Shown piece by piece: positions 60,453 through 64,000 of a stretch of 64,000 bases of DNA; the first letter of the stretch is position 1, and every line of letters begins with the position of its first letter. This stretch comes from an uncultured Eubacteriales bacterium. Lineage in GTDB: Bacteria > Bacillota > Clostridia > Oscillospirales > Oscillospiraceae. The position numbers were made by a program, and so were the translations under genes. The stretch covers positions 1-64,000 of the forward strand of contig ONGR01000009.1 of assembly GCA_900317425.1 (NCBI GenBank), written 5' to 3'. The notes under the pieces were generated by a model that saw only the letters and a list, made by a program, of their open reading frames with translations, searched no databases and was not told the origin of the DNA.

Positions 60453-61313
60453 ATGTATATTGTCGTAACGGGCAAGACCGAGGACGAGGCCATCCGCAAG
60501 GCGCTGGAGCAGCTGGGCATGGACCGTGACGACGTGTCCGTGGAGATCCTGGAGCGGGCCAAGAGCGGCTTCCTGGGCATCGGCGCCAGTCCCGCCCGGG
60601 TCCGGGTGACCTACGGGCCGGAGGAGTCCGAGGTGATCCCGGAGCCGGTGAAGCCCGCCAGAAAGGAGCCGGTGAAGGAGACCGCCCCCAAGACCCCGGA
60701 GAAGAAGGAGACGCCCAGGAAGGAGCGTCCCAGACAGCCGGAGCAGAAGAAGCCCGCCCGGGAGGAGAAGCCTGTCCGGGAGGAGAAGAAGCAGGAGAAG
60801 AAGCCCGCCGCGGAGAAGGCTGCGGAGCAGGAAAATCTGCCCCTGTGCGAGGATGACAACGCCAAGCGGATCACCGCCTTCCTGTCCGGCCTGCTGCAGC
60901 AGCTGGAGAGCCAGGCCGAGATCAAGGTCTACGAGGTGGAGAAGGGCCGCTACCGGGTCATTCTCGAGGGCGAGAAGCTGGGCCAGCTCATCGGCCGCCG
61001 GGGCGAGACCCTGGACGCCATCCAGCAGCTGACGGGCTATGCCGTCAACAGCGGCGCCGACAAGCGCATCCGCGTTCAGGTGGACGCGGAGAACTACCGC
61101 CGCAAGAGAGAGAAGAGCCTGGAGAGCCTGGCCGCCAAGACGGCGGAGAAGGCCAAGCGGTATCGCCGCAGCGTGACGCTGGAGCCCATGAACGCCTACG
61201 AGCGCCATGTGATCCACGCCGCTCTGCAGGACGTGGCCGGCATCAGCACCTACTCCATCGGCACCGAACCCAACCGCCGCGTGGTGGTGTCCTACGACCG
61301 GGAGAAGAAGTAA
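60453..61313 (+). CDS. jag: Jag/KhpB RNA-binding protein
   Basis: 286 residues. An N-terminal Jag_N domain (about 1-50, GFLGIGASPARVRV) is followed by a long low-complexity Lys/Glu/Pro linker (about 60-130), a KH domain (about 140-205, LIGRRGETLDAIQQL) and an R3H domain (about 215-286, AYERHVIHAALQD). In Firmicutes it works with KhpA in RNA binding linked to elongation and division. ATG 60453 is preferred over TTG 60447 from RBS spacing (AAGGAG, 8 nt). Confidence 0.92.
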   Translation: MYIVVTGKTEDEAIRKALEQLGMDRDDVSVEILERAKSGFLGIGASPARVRVTYGPEESEVIPEPVKPARKEPVKETAPKTPEKKETPRKERPRQPEQKKPAREEKPVREEKKQEKKPAAEKAAEQENLPLCEDDNAKRITAFLSGLLQQLESQAEIKVYEVEKGRYRVILEGEKLGQLIGRRGETLDAIQQLTGYAVNSGADKRIRVQVDAENYRRKREKSLESLAAKTAEKAKRYRRSVTLEPMNAYERHVIHAALQDVAGISTYSIGTEPNRRVVVSYDREKK

Positions 61314-61316
61314 ACG

Positions 61317-61350
61317 AAAAAGAACGGGGAAGCATCCCCGTTCTTTTTTT
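61317..61350 (+). terminator. Terminator of the rpmH-jag cluster
   Basis: AGAACGGGGA (61321-61330) pairs with TCCCCGTTCT (61335-61343), then a T run. Confidence 0.92.
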
Positions 61351-61430
61351 GCGCAGATGAAAAGAGCCCCGACAAGGTCAAGCAACACTTGATAAGGAAG
61401 TTGCTTTGAGGCGGCAATCACCAGCTCAAA

Positions 61431-61479
61431 AGCAGATAAAAACGGCGTGACCGCAATGGTCACGCCGTTTTTATCTGCT
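61431..61479. terminator. 22-bp perfect inverted repeat, bidirectional terminator-like
   Basis: Arms 61431-61452 and 61458-61479 around GCAAT; T-rich arm ends serve both strands. It separates the jag cluster from the orphan gene. The rest of 61351-61531 shows no gene; a minus-strand frame at about 61331-61430 reads protein-like but has no start. Confidence 0.7.
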
Positions 61480-61531
61480 CGGTCTGGATTCTGTGGGGCA
61501 AAATCCGATGCTCGTTATGATTGTGGACAAA

Positions 61532-61560
61532 TTGCAAAATGTGTTGCTTCATGATATAAT
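61532..61560 (+). promoter_or_regulatory. Promoter of the orphan membrane protein gene
   Basis: TTGCAA (61532-61537), 17-bp spacer, TATAAT (61555-61560), leaving a leader of about 95 nt. Confidence 0.8.
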
Positions 61561-61660
61561 TGACTAAGCATGAGAAAGGAGATGCTCTCATTCCTTTCAA
61601 GGATAGATTTTCATTCTTCACGAAAAATCTATTCTCATAGTTGGCACAAAGGAGAAGAGG

Positions 61661-62197
61661 ATGAATAACAAACACGCCGACAAGTCAATGTTTCACGCTT
61701 ACTTTTCAGATTTCTACACTTGGAATGCAATTGTTGCTGCTTTGTTTATCGTATCTTACACTATCGAATTAGAGTGGGGAGGCCCTTGGGGCAGGTACTG
61801 GTTGATCCCTGCATGCTTTGTGATAATGATATTGATTTCGCTCAAATACTACATTTTGTTCTTTACTGCGGTCAAGGATTTGAAGGGCAATCATATTGAG
61901 GAGATTCCTGTACGCGTTCAACAGATTGTGCGGGATAAAAAGTTCAACTTTTACAATAAGGGCGGGGCAATGGTAGGACGCGAAAAATGCCTGCTGATCG
62001 ATTCCGACGCGGCTCAATATCGCGTAGTATTGAGACGTGATGAAATAGTTGCACGCCATCTTCCAGAGTATTATTCAGACGCTCAAGTTCGTATTGTATA
62101 TTTATCCAGATCTCGGATTGTCCTTCACATGAAAATGATGTCCTCCGAAGACGCTACGAAGCATCTTCATAAGATTTTTTACGAGTATTTTGCATAA
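61661..62197 (+). CDS. Orphan two-helix membrane protein, unknown
   Basis: 178 residues. Two transmembrane helices (about 22-38 and 47-70, with an aromatic loop WGGPWGRYW) are followed by a soluble C-terminal domain of about 105 residues rich in beta-type sequence (GREKCLLIDSDAAQYRVVLRRDEIVARHL). No family recognised. The gene is clearly AT-rich with A/T-ending codons, unlike all its neighbours, and has its own promoter and terminator, which suggests acquisition. RBS AAAGGAGAAG precedes ATG 61661. Confidence 0.75.
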   Translation: MNNKHADKSMFHAYFSDFYTWNAIVAALFIVSYTIELEWGGPWGRYWLIPACFVIMILISLKYYILFFTAVKDLKGNHIEEIPVRVQQIVRDKKFNFYNKGGAMVGREKCLLIDSDAAQYRVVLRRDEIVARHLPEYYSDAQVRIVYLSRSRIVLHMKMMSSEDATKHLHKIFYEYFA

Positions 62198-62219
62198 TTG
62201 CATCATTGCATCATTGCAC
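62197..62219. repeat. Short tandem repeat TTGCATCA
   Basis: About two and a half copies of the 8-bp unit directly after the orphan gene stop. Possible slippage site. Confidence 0.7.
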
Positions 62220-62248
62220 AAAGAAGATATACGTGGTTACAAAAGATC

Positions 62249-62285
62249 AAAAGCTGTGAGGATTGTTGACCCTCACAGCTTTTGT
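62249..62285 (+). terminator. Terminator of the orphan gene
   Basis: AAAAGCTGTGAGG (62249-62261) pairs with CCTCACAGCTTTT (62271-62283). Confidence 0.85.
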
Positions 62286-62339
62286 CATTACTTCCTTACG
62301 AAGTGCCTCCCTCGGGACTCTTTTTTGTTTGTAAGGCGC

Positions 62340-63536
62340 TCAGCCCTCCACGATGTCGCGGGTATCCCGGGCGATGACCAGCTCCTCGTTGGTGGGGATG
62401 ACCATGACCTTGACGCGGCTGTTCTCGGTGGAGATGAAGGTGTCCTCACCGCGCTTCTTGTTGCACTCGGGGCAGATCTCGATGCCCAGATAGGTCAGGT
62501 ACTTGCAGATCTCGGCGCGGGTGTCGGCGCTGTTCTCGCCGATGCCGGCGGTGAAGATGATGCCGTCCACGCCGTTCATGGCCGCCACGTAGGAGCCCAC
62601 GGTCTTGGCCACGGCATAGTGGAACATATCCAGAGCCAGCTTGGCCCGCTCATTGCCCTGGGCGGCGGCAGTGTCCAGATCGCGGAAGTCGGAGCTCACG
62701 CCGGACACGCCCAGCACGCCGGACATCTTGTTGAGGATGTTGGTCAGCTCCTTGATGTCCTTGCCGGTGTTGGCGGACAGGTACTCCAGGATGGACACGT
62801 CGATATCACCGCAGCGGGTGCCCATGGGCAGGCCGGCGATGGGGGTGAAGCCCATGGAGGTGTCCACGCTCTTGCCGTGGTCGATGGCGCAGATGGAGCT
62901 GCCGTTGCCCATGTGGCAGGAGATGAGCTTCAGCTCCTCGATGGGCTTGCCCATCATCTCGGCGGCCCGCTTGGACACGTAGCGGTGGCTGGTGCCGTGG
63001 AAGCCGTAGCGGCGGACCTTCAGGTCGGTATAGTAGGAGTAGGGAATGGGATACATGAAGGCCTTGCCGGGCATGGTCTGGTGGAAGGCGGTGTCGAACA
63101 CGGCCACCTGGGGCACGTCGCCCATGACGGCCTTGCAGGCGTTGATGCCGGTGATGTTGGCGGGGTTGTGGAGGGGGGCCAGGGGAATGCACTCGGCGAT
63201 GGCGGCCATGACCTCGTCATTGATCAGCACAGAATTGGCAAACTTCTCGCCGCCGTGGACGACGCGGTGACCCACGGCGCCGATCTCCCGCATGCTCTTG
63301 ACCACGCCGTATTCCTCGCTGGTCAGCTTATCCAGCACGGCGGCAATGGCCTCGGTGTGGGTGGGCATGGCCACGTCCTCGTTGAACACGGGCTTGCCGT
63401 TCTGGGGCTTGTGGGTCAGGTGGCCGTCGATGCCGATGCGCTCGCACAGACCCTTGGCCAGGAGCTTCTCGCCCTCCATGTCCAGCAGCTGGTACTTCAG
63501 AGAGGAGGAGCCGCAGTTGATAACAAGAATTTTCAT
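62340..63536 (-). CDS. ackA: Acetate kinase
   Basis: 398-residue ASKHA-fold kinase that makes ATP and acetate from acetyl phosphate, the main fermentative ATP step in anaerobes. It starts [16 protein letters not shown] with the phosphate-binding loop, has the GHRVVHGGE motif (about 90-98), [22 protein letters not shown] and GDIDVSIL, all diagnostic. No pta gene is adjacent. RBS GAGGGAATG precedes ATG 63536. Own promoter at 63574-63602. Confidence 0.96.
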   Translation of the reverse strand: MKILVINCGSSSLKYQLLDMEGEKLLAKGLCERIGIDGHLTHKPQNGKPVFNEDVAMPTHTEAIAAVLDKLTSEEYGVVKSMREIGAVGHRVVHGGEKFANSVLINDEVMAAIAECIPLAPLHNPANITGINACKAVMGDVPQVAVFDTAFHQTMPGKAFMYPIPYSYYTDLKVRRYGFHGTSHRYVSKRAAEMMGKPIEELKLISCHMGNGSSICAIDHGKSVDTSMGFTPIAGLPMGTRCGDIDVSILEYLSANTGKDIKELTNILNKMSGVLGVSGVSSDFRDLDTAAAQGNERAKLALDMFHYAVAKTVGSYVAAMNGVDGIIFTAGIGENSADTRAEICKYLTYLGIEICPECNKKRGEDTFISTENSRVKVMVIPTNEELVIARDTRDIVEG

Positions 63537-63573
63537 AAGTCATTCCCTCTTTTTTCAAAAGTATGATAAGAAC

Positions 63574-63602
63574 AGTATAAAAGGCTTCCGCCGTTTTTGC
63601 AA
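63574..63602 (-). promoter_or_regulatory. Promoter of ackA
   Basis: Minus strand: TTGCAA (63602-63597), 17-bp spacer, TATACT (63579-63574). Confidence 0.8.
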
Positions 63603-63618
63603 GGGGTGGGGCCGTTTT

Positions 63619-64000
63619 TTAGTCCGCCAGCTCCAAAATTACCGGGCAGTGGTCGCTGCCGTAGACGTCGGTGCGGATGGCTGCGCCGGCGATGCGCTCC
63701 CGGAGCCGGTCGGAGACGATGAAGTAGTCGATGCGCCATCCGGCGTTGTTCTCCCGGGCGTGGAACCGGTAGCTCCACCAGGAGTAGACGCCGGTCACGT
63801 CGGGATAGAGGTAGCGGAAGGTGTCGGTAAAGCCGGAGGAGAGCAGTTCCGTCATCTTGGCGCGCTCTTCATCGGAAAAGCCGGCGTTTCCCCGGTTGGA
63901 CTTGGGGTTTTTCAGGTCGATCTCCTGGTGGGCCACGTTGAGATCGCCGCAGTAGACCACCGGCTTCACCTTGTCCAGCGCCATGAGATAGGCCCGCAGA
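63619..64000 (-). CDS. Exodeoxyribonuclease III, C-terminal part (cut by window edge)
   Basis: Partial gene running off the right edge; 127 codons are visible. It belongs to the exonuclease III/AP endonuclease family of base excision repair: [11 protein letters not shown] is the conserved GDxN active-site motif, followed by the [21 protein letters not shown] segment and the terminal [12 protein letters not shown] with the catalytic Asp-His. The sequence is typical of the Gram-positive ExoA branch. The start and N-terminal domain lie beyond the window. Confidence 0.92.
   Translation of the reverse strand, partial: LRAYLMALDKVKPVVYCGDLNVAHQEIDLKNPKSNRGNAGFSDEERAKMTELLSSGFTDTFRYLYPDVTGVYSWWSYRFHARENNAGWRIDYFIVSDRLRERIAGAAIRTDVYGSDHCPVILELAD

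Overview
The window is a high-GC chromosomal segment from a member of the Clostridia, most likely an anaerobic gut bacterium of the Oscillospiraceae type. The evidence is single-chain glycyl-tRNA synthetase and T-box leaders, Spo0J/Noc-type ParB proteins, DnaD and DnaI-like replication proteins, DUF370 (RemB), an M32 carboxypeptidase, the threonine pathway tdh-kbl, and a single-cluster ferredoxin. Genus is not assigned. Almost everything is core housekeeping DNA. The unusual content is in the spaces between genes.

Layout. 1-102 is the tail of an unidentified gene, followed by a structured spacer. 0.4-5.9 kb: tdh-kbl, M32 carboxypeptidase, a CofE-like ligase. 5.9-8.9 kb (minus): an ABC exporter with its GntR/YtrA-type repressor and a perfect operator. 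9-12 kb: ferredoxin, rpsO, pnp. 12.1-13.1 kb: a small islet (XRE regulator plus zinc-ribbon membrane protein) between two copies of the pnp terminator. 13.3-16.5 kb: mnmE, degV, prmA. 16.5-21.4 kb (minus): VanW protein, Noc-like ParB, DnaI-like and DnaD proteins. 21.6-30.4 kb (plus): zapA, U32 peptidase, dut, maf, mreC, mreD, PBP2, GH13 amylase. 30.6-36 kb: parA-parB with a parS at each side, serS, mscL, rsmG, minD-like, mgsA-like. 36-43.2 kb: T-box-hisS, aspS, ybjQ-like, AlaX-like, MATE. 43.4-49.3 kb (minus): truncated AEC carrier, T-box-glyS, rpsT, nadE, rnhA, trmO, a small membrane protein. 49.3-58.0 kb (minus): gyrA, gyrB, remB, recF, yaaA, dnaN, dnaA. 58.0-58.4 kb: the probable replication origin. 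58.3-61.3 kb (plus): rpmH, rnpA, yidD, yidC, jag. 61.7-62.2 kb: an AT-rich orphan membrane protein. 62.3-64 kb (minus): ackA and the start-less part of exodeoxyribonuclease III.

Functionally the window holds the origin (oriC, DnaA, clamp, gyrase), its segregation apparatus (ParA/ParB/parS and a second ParB), divisome and elongasome genes (ZapA, MinD-like, MreCD, PBP2), aminoacyl-tRNA synthetases under T-box control, and RNA processing genes (PNPase, RNase P protein, RNase HI, MnmE, RsmG, TrmO).

Main discovery. At four places (pnp 3' end, mgsA 3' end, aspS 3' end, rnhA 3' end) extra DNA sits between perfect or near-perfect direct repeats of 21-109 bp, and each repeat is a second copy of a gene's 3' end or terminator. 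In the clearest cases this leaves both the upstream stop or terminator and the downstream promoter or ribosome site intact. Three of the four inserts are short arrays of hairpins whose stems change while pairing is kept. Relatives of two of them occur elsewhere in the window. This looks like a family of non-coding, structure-conserving mobile elements that insert at gene 3' ends and duplicate the end. Other notable points are a parS site forming the stem of a transcription terminator, an MgsA lacking the catalytic Asp, an archaeal-like SerRS and GyrA with Ala at the quinolone-contact Ser position.
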